From: Altibacter lentus
Lineage (GTDB): Bacteria > Bacteroidota > Bacteroidia > Flavobacteriales > Flavobacteriaceae
Length of the DNA stretch: 64,000 bases
Assembly (NCBI RefSeq): GCF_000746845.1
Contig: NZ_KN050846.1
Coordinates: 937,394 to 1,001,393 of the forward strand
Reading direction: 5' to 3'
Shown here: positions 43,232-52,160 of the stretch, piece by piece
Layout: every line of letters begins with the position of its first letter
Numbering within the stretch: the first letter of the stretch is position 1
Program-made: the position numbers and the translations under genes
Notes under the pieces: generated by a model
Seen by the model: the letters and a program-made list of their open reading frames with translations, nothing else
The model's database searches: none
Told to the model about the DNA's origin: nothing

Positions 43232-43245
43232 GCGTCTTAAGACGC
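43232..43245. repeat. 14-bp perfect palindrome upstream of ccoH
   Basis: GCGTCTTAAGACGC, self-complementary over its full length, 8 bp before the ccoH start. Could be an operator or an RNA hairpin near the ribosome-binding region; no known match. Confidence 0.4.
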
Positions 43246-43269
43246 GGTTTTAGTTAAATTTATTTATCC

Positions 43270-43398
43270 GGGCGTGCCCCAGTGTCGCCGGGTTTTCACC
43301 CCGTCGTCCCTGCGTCGGGCTATCGCTGCAATTCCTCACCGCTTACGCGGTTGCGGGATTTTCGCTCTACCAGCCCGCCTGCGGCGGGTCCCTCACGC
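43270..43398. repeat. GC-rich structured intergenic element between ccoG and ccoH
   Basis: About 129 bp of strongly GC-rich sequence in an AT-rich surrounding. It begins GGGCGTGCCC, ends TCCCTCACGC (outer GCGTG/CACGC can pair), and holds several hairpins: CGGG-CCCG (43289-43303), ACCGC-GCGGT (43338-43351), CCCGCC-GGCGGG (43374-43388). Scattered repeats with similar GGGCGT... and ...CCCT(A/C)ACGC ends are known to me from flavobacterial genomes, possibly mobilised by REP-type transposases. It starts 3 bp after the ccoG stop. No second copy exists in this window. Confidence 0.6.
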
Positions 43399-43401
43399 AT
43401 T

Positions 43402-44823
43402 TTACTTATAACTTCGCGGTCCTAAAAAGGCAGCCGTGGTGGTCTCTACCAGTCGGTCTCCACTGTAAACCCCTATTTCCACTCTATCCTTATCACCTGT
43501 CAACGCACTGGCGTTGATCTCAATGAACAACGTTCCTTCAGATAGCCCTTGCGGAGGAACAACGAATTCGTCATGTGCCACCAGTTTCACTTCCCCCTTG
43601 TGCGAAAGCAACTCAAATCGTACCCCTTCGATTGCCGCACTGGTCTTATTCACCAATTTGAAGGTATACACATTGCTAATCATATTATTATCCTTATGCT
43701 CATACAATTGCCCCGGCAGACGTAAGATCCTTGCTTCCACGTCATTCCTTAGAAACAACATTCCCGTAAGAACAGCAACCAAAATAAACAGGACAGCCGT
43801 ATATCCCTTTAAACGCGGTGTGAACTTGAATTTTGCTTTTTTCTCGATATTATCCTCACTTGCATAACGAATAAGCCCTTTGGGTAAGTTCACGGCTTCC
43901 ATAATACTGTCACACGCATCGATACACGCGGTGCAATTAACACATTCCAGTTGTGTCCCGTTTCTAATATCGATCCCGGTAGGGCATACATGCACACATT
44001 GAAAACAGTCTATACAATCACCTTTTCCACTGGCTTCTCTGTCCTCATTCTTTTTAAATTTCGCACGCCCCACTTCCTTCTCACCACGTTTATGATCGTA
44101 CGCGACCACAATCGATTTGTTATCTAGTAAAACCCCTTGCAAGCGGCCATACGGACAAGCAATGATGCATACCTGCTCGCGGAACCAGGCAAAGATAAAA
44201 TAGAACACGCCCGTGAATATCAATAAAGAGATGAGCGTGCTCAAATGACTAAAAGGCCCGTCCAATATGTATTGTATCAACCGATCACTCCCTATCAAAT
44301 AAGCCAGGAACACATTGGCTATTAGAAAAGAGATAATAAAGAAAATGGTCCATTTAAGAACACGCTTTCTGATCTTCTCAGCATTCCACGGCATCTTGTT
44401 CAATCGTATCTGTTTTCCGCGATCCCCGTCGATCCAGTACTCGATTCTTCGGAAGACCATTTCCATAAAAATGGTCTGCGGGCAGATCCATCCGCAAAAA
44501 ATCCTTCCGAAGGCAACCGTAAAGAAGATTACGAACACTACCCCAATGATCATCATGATCACGAACAAGTGAAAATCCTGAGGCCAGAAAGGGAACCCGA
44601 AAATATTGAAACGGCGTTCCAGCACGTTGAACATTAAAAACTGGTTTCCATTGATCTTGACAAAAGGAGCGGCAAATAGAAAAATTAAAAGAACGTAGCT
44701 CACATATTTGCGATACTCATATAACCTTCCCGAAGGTTTCTTAGGAAAGACCCAAGCCCGTTTGCCTTCTTTGGTAACAGTTCCAATACTGTCTCTAAAC
44801 TTTTCGTTCTTTGGGGTCTCCAA
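43402..44823 (-). CDS. ccoG: CcoG/RdxA polyferredoxin-like membrane protein
   Basis: 473 residues. Several membrane helices alternate with cysteine clusters: FCGWICPQTIFMEMVFRRIE, CIIACPYGRLQG, a dicluster ferredoxin segment (CIDCFQCVHVCPTGIDIRNG then CVNCTACIDACDS), and a C-terminal IG-like domain. In other bacteria CcoG reduces Cu(II) for assembly of the cbb3 CuB centre. Part of the operon ccoS-NO-Q-P-G-H. Confidence 0.93.
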   Translation of the reverse strand: METPKNEKFRDSIGTVTKEGKRAWVFPKKPSGRLYEYRKYVSYVLLIFLFAAPFVKINGNQFLMFNVLERRFNIFGFPFWPQDFHLFVIMMIIGVVFVIFFTVAFGRIFCGWICPQTIFMEMVFRRIEYWIDGDRGKQIRLNKMPWNAEKIRKRVLKWTIFFIISFLIANVFLAYLIGSDRLIQYILDGPFSHLSTLISLLIFTGVFYFIFAWFREQVCIIACPYGRLQGVLLDNKSIVVAYDHKRGEKEVGRAKFKKNEDREASGKGDCIDCFQCVHVCPTGIDIRNGTQLECVNCTACIDACDSIMEAVNLPKGLIRYASEDNIEKKAKFKFTPRLKGYTAVLFILVAVLTGMLFLRNDVEARILRLPGQLYEHKDNNMISNVYTFKLVNKTSAAIEGVRFELLSHKGEVKLVAHDEFVVPPQGLSEGTLFIEINASALTGDKDRVEIGVYSGDRLVETTTAAFLGPRSYK

Positions 44824-44849
44824 GGGTCGTTATATTTTTAATTCTTGCG

Positions 44850-45833
44850 TTATTGATTGTCTGTAGTGAGATCTTCCACGACCGGATCATCGGTCATGAT
44901 CACCTGTACTTTGGTAGAATCGATCACTTCGACCGAAACATTGTCCACTCGTGCATTTTCGTCTATCCAAAGTTCCCCTTCCGGCTCTTTCGCTTCGGCA
45001 GGAGTAATTCCATGCAACGATAATACATAACTGGCCACCTGGGCCATCTCGGCCGGTTTAAGGTCGGTTTTCCAAGCCACCATTCCCTTTCCTGCGCGGC
45101 CTCCTTCAGAAATGGTATTGAACACATTCTTTATACCTCCACCCAAGATCCAATAATCGTCTACCAGATTGGGTCCAATTCCCCCGCCGCCATCAGATTT
45201 ATGGCAGGCAACACAGTTCGCCTCAAAAATGGTCTTTCCAATGTTGATATCTTCGGCACCGGTAAGAAGTTCTACTGTATTTACGTCTACAAGGTCTTTG
45301 GCTGTTTTCTTGTATTCTTCGATCTCCGCACGGGCTTCTGCTACGGCAATTTCATACTCCTCATCCTGATTGGCATCATCGAATATATGATAGCGCACCA
45401 TATACACTACGGCAAAGATGATGGTAGCGTAGAACATATATACCCACCAAGGCGGCAGATTATTGTCCAGTTCTTTGATCCCGTCGTAGTTATGATCTAA
45501 GATGATCTCCCCTTCCTTCTCTACCGGCTTGCTTCCCAATAACTTCTTATAGAGCCGCTTGAACCAACCAAACCGATTTTCTTTTTTAGCTGCTTCCGCA
45601 GCCAGATATCGCCCTTGAGCTTCCGGAGATAACCCGTTAAAAAGAATACGTTTCAAAGTTTCCGAAATGATTTCCACAGCGATGGCAAACAATACCAACA
45701 TGGCAAGTACTGCCCAGATAATTGGATATTTCTCAATGGCCATTTGATCGCCGGAATCTATAGTGAACTCCAGTAGAAAAAATGCGAGGACCATAAAGGT
45801 GATGATCCGTAAATAGGAGGTTCCTGTTCTCAT
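44850..45833 (-). CDS. ccoP: cbb3 oxidase subunit CcoP, one haem c motif
   Basis: Membrane-bound cytochrome c subunit delivering electrons to the oxidase. 327 residues: an extra N-terminal hydrophobic region (two helices, residues 7-55), the CcoP anchor region (HNYDGIKELDNNLPPWWVYM, helix 131-148), and a single cytochrome c domain with CVACH at 207-211 and GKGMVAWKTDLKPAE (Met ligand). Proteobacterial CcoP has two CxxCH motifs; only one is present here. Overlaps ccoQ by 4 bases. Confidence 0.92.
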   Translation of the reverse strand: MRTGTSYLRIITFMVLAFFLLEFTIDSGDQMAIEKYPIIWAVLAMLVLFAIAVEIISETLKRILFNGLSPEAQGRYLAAEAAKKENRFGWFKRLYKKLLGSKPVEKEGEIILDHNYDGIKELDNNLPPWWVYMFYATIIFAVVYMVRYHIFDDANQDEEYEIAVAEARAEIEEYKKTAKDLVDVNTVELLTGAEDINIGKTIFEANCVACHKSDGGGGIGPNLVDDYWILGGGIKNVFNTISEGGRAGKGMVAWKTDLKPAEMAQVASYVLSLHGITPAEAKEPEGELWIDENARVDNVSVEVIDSTKVQVIMTDDPVVEDLTTDNQ

Positions 45834-46024
45834 AATAAATCGTCGTTTTGTTGGTTGTTGGTTTCAAGTGGAATGTTGCTAACTTCACTAATGTGTTCTT
45901 TCTTAGCGGTAAAGACCCACCAAAAAAGGACTACAAAAAATATGAAGAAGATCAACAGTGAAATAATAGGATAGATCTGTACCCCATCGATGTTTTCTAA
46001 ATTTCCTTTGATAAATCGTAACAT
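45830..46024 (-). CDS. ccoQ: cbb3 oxidase small subunit CcoQ
   Basis: 64 residues with one membrane helix (YPIISLLIFFIFFVVLFWWV) followed by the FTAKKEH stretch typical of CcoQ/FixQ. It stabilises the oxidase complex. It sits between ccoNO and ccoP, overlapping ccoP by 4 bases. Confidence 0.88.
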   Translation of the reverse strand: MLRFIKGNLENIDGVQIYPIISLLIFFIFFVVLFWWVFTAKKEHISEVSNIPLETNNQQNDDLL

Positions 46025-46026
46025 AC

Positions 46027-48228
46027 TTAATCGTTTTGCGCTGAAGCTTCAGCATTGTTGGTTACTTTAATATCGGTTCCAAGACGTTGCAGGTAAGCGA
46101 TGATCGCGACCACCTCACGGTCCTTCATTTCAATAAAGGTCTCACCGTTCTCTTGCGCATATTGTTTGTCGGCTTCATAGGTTTTCACGAAATCGGGATC
46201 ACTATAAAGGTTTTGTTGTATCGTTGCGCCCTGCTCATCCATCCACTCCTGTGCCCGTGCGATGTCCTCTTCAGTATAAGGTACGCCCAGAGAAACCATT
46301 GCCTCCATTTTGGCTTCGGTCATGGATTTGTCAAGTTTGCTTTGTATCAACCATTTGTACGATGGCATGATAGAGCCGGAAGACGTACTCTGTGGATCAT
46401 AGAAGTGGTTCAAATGCCAGTTGTCGCTGTATTTACCACCTACCCTGAACAGATCGGGGCCGGTACGTTTACTACCCCACAAGAATGGATGATCGTAAAC
46501 ATATTCACCGGACTTTGAGTACTCTCCATAGCGTTCCACTTCACTTCTAAACGGACGGATCATTTGTGAATGACAGGAAACGCATCCTTCCCGTATGTAA
46601 ATATCTCGTCCTTCAAGTTCTAGCGGTGTGTAAGGTTTTACACTGGAGATCTTAGGTACGTATTCATCGACCATAAGCGATGGGATGATCTGCACCATTC
46701 CTCCAATTAAGATCGCAATAGTAGCGTAGATTGTGAGTTTTACAGGGCGACGCTCCAGCCAGGTGTGGTACCCCTCTTTTGCGGTTCGCTTCTTGGTCAC
46801 TTTCTCGAGTGCTGCAGCTTCGGCAAGTTCATCGGAAACCTTACTTCCGTTACGTACGGTCTTAACAACATTGTAAAGAGAAATAAAGGCACCTATAATA
46901 AACAAACTACCGCCAATAGCGCGCATCCAATACATTGGCATGATCTCACTCACTGTTTCCAGGAAGTTTCCATACGTAAGCGTTCCATCCGGGTTGAACT
47001 GTTTCCACATAGATGCTTGAACAAATCCGGCGACATACATAGGAAGCGCGTACATAATGATCCCCAAGGTCCCGATCCAAAAATGGAAGTTCGCCAGTTT
47101 GATGGAGTATAGTTTTGTTTTGAACAATTTAGGCACCATCCAATACAGCATACCAAAGGTCAAGAAGCCGTTCCACGCCAAGGCACCTACGTGCACGTGC
47201 GCAATGATCCAATCGCTAAAGTGAGCGATGGCATTTACATTCTTCAAAGATAACATGGGACCTTCAAAAGTTGCCATTCCATAACCTGTGATCGCAACGA
47301 CCATGAACTTTAAAACAGGATCGGTTCGTACCTTATCCCACGCTCCTCTCAAGGTCAAAAGCCCATTGATCATACCACCCCATGAGGGTGCGATCAACAT
47401 AACAGAGAACGCAACTCCTAAATTTTGTGCCCAATCGGGCAATGCAGAGTACAGCAAGTGGTGAGGCCCGGCCCAGATATAGATAAATATGAGCGACCAG
47501 AAGTGAACAATAGATAGTTTATAGGAATATACGGGTCGATTGGCGGCCTTGGGGACAAAGTAATACATCAATCCCAGGAACGGAGTGGTCAAGAAAAATG
47601 CCACCGCATTGTGCCCGTACCACCATTGTACCAAAGCATCCTGTACTCCGGCAAAAGCCGAATAGCTCTTTAAGGCACTCACAGGTAATTCAATACTATT
47701 GACGATATGAAGCACAGCCACCGTAACGAAAGTTGCCAGATAGAACCAGATCGCCACGTATAAGTGTCGTTGTCTGCGTTTTAAAATAGTTCCTATCAGG
47801 TTTGCTCCAAAGGCCACCCAGATCAAGGCAATGGCAATATCAAAAGGCCACTCCAATTCTGCGTATTCTTTGGAAGTGGTATAACCCAAGGGCAGCGTAA
47901 TAGCAGCCCCAACAATAATTAACTGCCAACCCCAAAAGTTGAGATTACTTAGAAAATCACTCCACATACGGGCTTTTAGCAAACGTTGGGAAGAATAATA
48001 TACCCCGGCAAAAATGGCATTCCCCACAAAGGCGAAGATCACGGCATTGGTATGCAACGGACGTAAGCGTCCAAAGCTTAACCAGGAGATCCCATCGGTC
48101 ATGTTAGGGAACATGAACATAAACGCGAGGATGAGCCCAATCGTCATACCAACGATCCCCCAAATAAGGGTGGCCCAGATAAATTTCTTAACGACTTTAT
48201 TGTCGTAATAGAATTGTTCTATTTTCAT
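46027..48228 (-). CDS. ccoNO: Fused cbb3 oxidase subunits CcoN-CcoO
   Basis: 733 residues. The N-terminal 480 residues are the 12-helix catalytic subunit, with haem and CuB histidines in LRPLHTNAVIFAF, WWYGHNAVAFF, WAGPHHLLY and IAHVHVGALAWNG. A linker with a further membrane helix leads to the CcoO part with its haem c site YIREGCVSCHSQMIRPF. Two separate genes in Proteobacteria are one polypeptide here, a known Bacteroidetes arrangement. Terminal oxidase with high oxygen affinity, reducing O2 to water and pumping protons. Overlaps ccoS by 4 bases. Confidence 0.95.
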   Translation of the reverse strand: MKIEQFYYDNKVVKKFIWATLIWGIVGMTIGLILAFMFMFPNMTDGISWLSFGRLRPLHTNAVIFAFVGNAIFAGVYYSSQRLLKARMWSDFLSNLNFWGWQLIIVGAAITLPLGYTTSKEYAELEWPFDIAIALIWVAFGANLIGTILKRRQRHLYVAIWFYLATFVTVAVLHIVNSIELPVSALKSYSAFAGVQDALVQWWYGHNAVAFFLTTPFLGLMYYFVPKAANRPVYSYKLSIVHFWSLIFIYIWAGPHHLLYSALPDWAQNLGVAFSVMLIAPSWGGMINGLLTLRGAWDKVRTDPVLKFMVVAITGYGMATFEGPMLSLKNVNAIAHFSDWIIAHVHVGALAWNGFLTFGMLYWMVPKLFKTKLYSIKLANFHFWIGTLGIIMYALPMYVAGFVQASMWKQFNPDGTLTYGNFLETVSEIMPMYWMRAIGGSLFIIGAFISLYNVVKTVRNGSKVSDELAEAAALEKVTKKRTAKEGYHTWLERRPVKLTIYATIAILIGGMVQIIPSLMVDEYVPKISSVKPYTPLELEGRDIYIREGCVSCHSQMIRPFRSEVERYGEYSKSGEYVYDHPFLWGSKRTGPDLFRVGGKYSDNWHLNHFYDPQSTSSGSIMPSYKWLIQSKLDKSMTEAKMEAMVSLGVPYTEEDIARAQEWMDEQGATIQQNLYSDPDFVKTYEADKQYAQENGETFIEMKDREVVAIIAYLQRLGTDIKVTNNAEASAQND

Positions 48229-48446
48229 AGTGATTCGTGTTTCTCTTGATTAGTGTTTGATTGTTTATTCGATTTATTTTGGGTTGAAATTGTGGTGTCT
48301 TTGATCAATTCGTCTTCAAAGAGCATACGAACCGAAGGGGTGTATGTGTCGTCGTACTGACCTCTTTTTACTGAGAAAATGAATGCTGCGAAGAATACCA
48401 AAGCTACAATAACGCTTATGGTTAGTAATACATAAATAATACTCAT
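48225..48446 (-). CDS. ccoS: cbb3 oxidase maturation protein CcoS
   Basis: 73 residues: one membrane helix (VLLTISVIVALVFFAAFIFS) and the CcoS motif SVKRGQYDD, followed by a longer polar tail than usual. Needed for cofactor insertion in the oxidase. First gene of the ccoS-NO-Q-P-G-H operon; its promoter carries a Crp/Fnr-type box. Confidence 0.9.
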   Translation of the reverse strand: MSIIYVLLTISVIVALVFFAAFIFSVKRGQYDDTYTPSVRMLFEDELIKDTTISTQNKSNKQSNTNQEKHESL

Positions 48447-48465
48447 ACCTACCTGAATTATGCTG

Positions 48466-48508
48466 TAAAATTAGTACCGTAGGGTTCCCTAAAATATGAC
48501 ATCGGTCA
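48466..48508 (-). promoter_or_regulatory. Crp/Fnr-type box and promoter of the ccoS-NOQP operon
   Basis: In gene direction TGACCGATGTCA (48497-48508), whose outer TGAC/GTCA arms are complementary, and -7 element TAATTTTA (48466-48473). Centre-to-element distance is 36.5 bp, as at hemN. Predicted leader about 13 bases. Confidence 0.72.
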
Positions 48509-48520
48509 GTTATACCTTAT

Positions 48521-50941
48521 TTAAAATCGTTTTAAGTGAGTGCTTACATATTGTGTTGCCAGGGTGGTAAATACTACAATGGTTATGGAGCTCAACGGCA
48601 TTAAAATAGCTGCGATCACTGGTAGTAAATTTCCTGTAACAGCAAACGAAACACCTACAATATTGTATAGCAAAGACAATAGAAAACTCCATTTTATGAT
48701 CTTGATCCCTTTCTTTGAGATAGAAAAAAACCGGGTGATATCTGAAAAACGGGAAGCATCCAAGATACCGTCACAGGCCGGGGAGAAAACGTTTATGTTT
48801 TCAGAAATAGCGATCCCTACGTTGCTCTGCTTTAATGCTCCTGCATCGTTGAGCCCGTCCCCTACCATCATTACCGTCCTCCCTTGTTCTTGTAACGAAC
48901 GAATAAATTCTAACTTGTCATTAGGTTTTTGGTTGAATAGCAATCGGGTACCGTATGGGAGCAACCCCTGCAGCCGCTCTCGTTCACCTTCGTTATCCCC
49001 CGATAATACGATAAGCTCCTTGTCCTTATGCAGGTCTTCGAAAACCTGAGCGACCCCTTCTCTATATTCGTTATGAAAAACATAGCATCCTTTGTACTCT
49101 TCATTGCTGCTCACATGTACTTTAGTTCTTGCCGCACCCTGTGCCGACAGGGTTGCTTCGGTTTTGTTACCGCTGCCCACGAAACTAGACGACCCAACCT
49201 TCATACGAAGGTCATTAGCACGCGAAGACATTCCCAGACCTGTCTCTTCCTCAAACTCGTCTAAGGTTTGTATGCCGTTATCCTTCAGCATATCGTACAA
49301 AGCCCGACTTAGCGGATGATTGGACGCACGCAGTGTATTGGTTAACAAGGTTTCTTCTTCCGAAGTAAGTGCGATCCCTTCATACGTGATCAAACTTTTT
49401 TTATGTGTGGTAAGAGTTCCGGTCTTATCGAACACCACAGTATCCACTTTTGCGATCTGCTCGATCACTGAAGCTTCCTTTAGGTAGAATTTATACTTTC
49501 CGAAGATTCGCAGTAAATTTCCCAAGGTAAATGGAGAAGCCAGCGCAATGGCGCAGGGACATGCAACGATCAATACGGCCGTGAATACGTTGAACGCCTG
49601 AGACGGATCGTATAATAACCAAAAAAGGGTCGATACAAAAGCGATAGACAGGACCGCTACTGTAAATCTCCTGCTAATACTGTCTGTAAGGGATTGAAAC
49701 AGATTGGGTCGCTCCTTTTGAAACACTTCGTTACTCCACAATTGGGTTAAGTAACTTTGCTCTACAGGTCTTAGCACCTCAACTTCCAGCACACCCGCCA
49801 TTTGTTTTCCTCCGGCAAAAAGCTTATCTCCGCTTCCCTTGGTTAGCGGTTCGGCTTCGCCTGTTACAAAACTGTAATCAATCAAAGCAGTTCCCTTGAT
49901 AAGAATGGCATCTACCGGCAATAATTCGTTATTTCGAATAAGCAGGCGATCGCCCTTTTTAACTTCGTAGACCTCTGTTTGTTCTTCGGAAATAATTCCC
50001 CGATCGTCCCTGTGCAAACGAGTTACGGCTATGGGGAAATAAGACTTGTAGTCACGTTCAAAAGAAAGGAAGGCATAGGTTTTTTGCTGAAAGAATTTTC
50101 CCAACAACAAAAAGAAGACCAGTCCGGTGAGGCTGTCGAAAAAGCCCGAACCCCAGTCGAAGACAATATCCATTGTACTTCTAATGAATAGTGCTGCGAT
50201 CCCAATTGCAATAGGAATGTCAATATTTAAAAAACCCGAACGCATTCCTCTAAACGCTGCGGTAAAATAGTCGCGCCCGGAGTAGAAAACCACCGGCAGT
50301 GAGAAGGTAAACATTAACCAGCGAAAAACATGTTTGAACTGCTCCAGCCAAAACTCTTCTTCTCCCCTTCCCAGGTCAAAATATTCGGGGAATGAAAGGA
50401 ACATCACGTTTCCAAATGCAAACCCTGCAACCCCTAACTTATAGATAAGGCTTCGGTTGTATCTTTTTTTCTTCTTATTCGAATCTTCCAGCGAGATATT
50501 GGGTTCATAGCCAATACGACACACTAACAAGACAATCTCTTTTAAAGAAGCTTTTTCAGATTGAAATGTGACTCGAACGGTCTTTTCCGGGAAATTAACT
50601 TGAGAGGTCGTTACTGCCGGATGTAATTTTTGAAGGTTTTCCAGTATCCAAATACAAGAACTGCAATGAATGGAAGGTATAACGAAAGAAACTATTTGAG
50701 TACTCGTGTCGTTGAATTCCAGAAGCTTATCGACAATTGCAGTGTTGTCCAAGAAATCGAATTTACCAGAAACTTCACCGGGAGTCGTTCCCGGAGTCTT
50801 CTCGAGATCGTAATAATAACCCAGATCGTTCTCGCTAAGAATCTCAAAAACGGTTTTACAACCATGACAACAAAATGTCTTTTCGTTGTAGGGAATGACC
50901 GCGTCAACACAAGTATCCCCACAATGGAAGCATATAGCCAT
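48521..50941 (-). CDS. ccoI: Copper-translocating P1B-type ATPase CcoI
   Basis: Exports Cu(I) for assembly of the cbb3 oxidase. 806 residues: N-terminal Cys-rich segment (CFHCGDTC and CCHGC, residues 4-28), HMA domain with CSSC (93-96), eight membrane helices, CPCA ion motif (461-464), phosphorylation motif DKTGTL (505-510) and GDGLNDAGAL hinge. The Cys-rich N-terminus identifies the CcoI/FixI group. It precedes ccoS by 74 bp but has its own Fnr-type promoter. Confidence 0.95.
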   Translation of the reverse strand: MAICFHCGDTCVDAVIPYNEKTFCCHGCKTVFEILSENDLGYYYDLEKTPGTTPGEVSGKFDFLDNTAIVDKLLEFNDTSTQIVSFVIPSIHCSSCIWILENLQKLHPAVTTSQVNFPEKTVRVTFQSEKASLKEIVLLVCRIGYEPNISLEDSNKKKKRYNRSLIYKLGVAGFAFGNVMFLSFPEYFDLGRGEEEFWLEQFKHVFRWLMFTFSLPVVFYSGRDYFTAAFRGMRSGFLNIDIPIAIGIAALFIRSTMDIVFDWGSGFFDSLTGLVFFLLLGKFFQQKTYAFLSFERDYKSYFPIAVTRLHRDDRGIISEEQTEVYEVKKGDRLLIRNNELLPVDAILIKGTALIDYSFVTGEAEPLTKGSGDKLFAGGKQMAGVLEVEVLRPVEQSYLTQLWSNEVFQKERPNLFQSLTDSISRRFTVAVLSIAFVSTLFWLLYDPSQAFNVFTAVLIVACPCAIALASPFTLGNLLRIFGKYKFYLKEASVIEQIAKVDTVVFDKTGTLTTHKKSLITYEGIALTSEEETLLTNTLRASNHPLSRALYDMLKDNGIQTLDEFEEETGLGMSSRANDLRMKVGSSSFVGSGNKTEATLSAQGAARTKVHVSSNEEYKGCYVFHNEYREGVAQVFEDLHKDKELIVLSGDNEGERERLQGLLPYGTRLLFNQKPNDKLEFIRSLQEQGRTVMMVGDGLNDAGALKQSNVGIAISENINVFSPACDGILDASRFSDITRFFSISKKGIKIIKWSFLLSLLYNIVGVSFAVTGNLLPVIAAILMPLSSITIVVFTTLATQYVSTHLKRF

Positions 50942-50970
50942 AGATTAAAATTTGCTCATTATACCTTTGG

Positions 50971-51013
50971 CAAAGGTTAGGATTATGAGTTTTTTAAAAA
51001 ATGATTTATGTCA
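50971..51013 (-). promoter_or_regulatory. Crp/Fnr-type box and promoter of ccoI
   Basis: In gene direction TGACATAAATCA (51002-51013) and -7 element AACCTTTG (50971-50978), again 36.5 bp from centre to last base. One box half is TGAC, the other ATCA. Confidence 0.7.
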
Positions 51014-51030
51014 GCTATCAACCGAACCCT

Positions 51031-51246
51031 TTATTCTTTTTGAGATCTCCTTTTACAGGTACTGATCCCAAAAGGAGCGTACAAGGGACAAAAGCTCACG
51101 AAACTGGTTATCACAAAAATTGAGGCAAGTACCAAAAGTACGATCCCCAGCGTCCCTTCAATAATTCTGAAGTAGTAAAGTGCCAAGATTCCCAGTGCAA
51201 TTACAATGCGAAGCATGCGGTCTGTGCCGCCCATATTTTTTTTCAT
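51031..51246 (-). CDS. DUF2892 membrane protein
   Basis: 71 residues (MKKNMGGTDRMLRIVIALG). It has two membrane helices and the closing CPLYAPFGISTCKR, as in the DUF2892/YgaP-C-terminal family. Such proteins occur near redox and sulfur-stress genes. The ATG at 51246 is chosen over 51315, since the longer frame would run through the promoter. Preceded by a Crp/Fnr-type box, so likely part of the low-oxygen regulon. Confidence 0.85.
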   Translation of the reverse strand: MKKNMGGTDRMLRIVIALGILALYYFRIIEGTLGIVLLVLASIFVITSFVSFCPLYAPFGISTCKRRSQKE

Positions 51247-51271
51247 ATCAAAAACATTTAATAATCTATTG

Positions 51272-51314
51272 TAAAGATCAGTCACACAACAAAATAGACC
51301 TATGACAAATGTCA
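51272..51314 (-). promoter_or_regulatory. Crp/Fnr-type box and promoter of the DUF2892 gene
   Basis: TGACATTTGTCA in gene direction (51303-51314), with TGAC/GTCA arms, and GATCTTTA (51272-51279). Spacing is 36.5 bp. The box is 46 bp from the RIC gene's own box on the other strand. Confidence 0.65.
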
Positions 51315-51336
51315 TAACAAAAAGCCATACTTTTAA

Positions 51337-51358
51337 AAAAAGATAATTTTATCTTTTT
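51337..51358. promoter_or_regulatory. 22-bp AT-rich palindrome upstream of RIC, candidate Rrf2 operator
   Basis: Perfect 10-bp arms AAAAAGATAA / TTATCTTTTT around TT, ending one base before the RIC Fnr-type box. It shares the outer arrangement AAAAAGA-N8-TCTTTTT with a site in front of the rrf2 gene (56658-56679). Confidence 0.5.
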
Positions 51359-51359
51359 A

Positions 51360-51402
51360 TGAGAAATATCATTTTTTACCCTGAAATTCCTTTCGATTTT
51401 TG
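51360..51402 (+). promoter_or_regulatory. Crp/Fnr-type box and promoter of the RIC gene
   Basis: TGAGAAATATCA (51360-51371) and -7 element GATTTTTG (51395-51402), 36.5 bp from centre to last base. The predicted transcript start near 51409 lies after the upstream ATG at 51359, which settles the start codon at 51422. Confidence 0.66.
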
Positions 51403-51421
51403 CTGTGTAAAAACAACTACT

Positions 51422-52141
51422 ATGACAATTACAAAAGATAAAACCGTAGCCCAGATCGTTACCGAAAACATCAAAGCCTCTCATGTATTTAAAAAATACA
51501 ATATCGACTTCTGCTGTGGCGGAGGTGTGACCATTGAAAAAGTATGCGAAAAGAACGGTGTCGCTTATGAGACCTTAGCGAACGATCTCCTGCAAATTAG
51601 TTCTTCGGTAGAAGATTCGAACGATTACAATACTTGGAAGCTTCCATTTTTGATCGATTACATTGTGAACATCCATCATGAGTATGTGGAAGAAAATCTT
51701 CCGCTCTTGCTAATGTACGCCTCCAAAGTATCCAAGGTACACGGACATCATTACAGTGAGGTGATCGAAATCGACCGTCTGGTTCGCGAGATCGCTTCTG
51801 AACTTTCTGCGCACATGAAAAAAGAAGAATTGATCCTCTTCCCGTTTATCAAACAGATGGTAAGAGCCGAAAAAGAGGGAACTTCGGTACCCGAACGTAA
51901 CTTTGGTTCGGTAGATAATCCTATTCGTATGATGGAACACGAGCATGAAGAGGTTGGGGATCGCTTTAAAGAGATCGCGAGACTCACCAATCAATATACT
52001 CCGCCACAAGAGGCTTGCAACACCTTTAAGGCTTTATACGATAAACTGGATGAATTTGAGCAGGATCTGCACAAGCACATTCATTTGGAGAACAATATAC
52101 TTCATCCCAAAGCACTTCAATTGGAAAAGCAATTAAAATAA
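51422..52141 (+). CDS. ric: Iron-sulfur cluster repair protein RIC (ScdA/YtfE)
   Basis: Di-iron protein that repairs iron-sulfur centres damaged by nitric oxide. 239 residues: N-terminal ScdA domain with FKKYNIDFCCGGG (Cys31-Cys32), then a hemerythrin-like domain with the iron-binding histidines in FLIDYIVNIHHEYV, VHGHHYSEV, SAHMKKEELILFPFIKQM, MEHEHEEVGDRF and HKHIHLENNILHP. Its position near the Rrf2 regulator, norCB and norQDEF supports an NO-stress role. Ends at a terminator. Confidence 0.94.
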   Translation: MTITKDKTVAQIVTENIKASHVFKKYNIDFCCGGGVTIEKVCEKNGVAYETLANDLLQISSSVEDSNDYNTWKLPFLIDYIVNIHHEYVEENLPLLLMYASKVSKVHGHHYSEVIEIDRLVREIASELSAHMKKEELILFPFIKQMVRAEKEGTSVPERNFGSVDNPIRMMEHEHEEVGDRFKEIARLTNQYTPPQEACNTFKALYDKLDEFEQDLHKHIHLENNILHPKALQLEKQLK

Positions 52142-52160
52142 GAACAATGTCCTGTACATA

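Noticed and set aside
50946-50978. Inverted repeat CCTTTGGCAAAGG upstream of ccoI as a regulator site
   Set aside because: It overlaps the -7 element and probably results from that element's own sequence; no second copy supports it.
51359-51421. ATG at 51359 as start of RIC
   Set aside because: The predicted -7 element (51395-51402) lies after it, and the residues it adds are not RIC-like.
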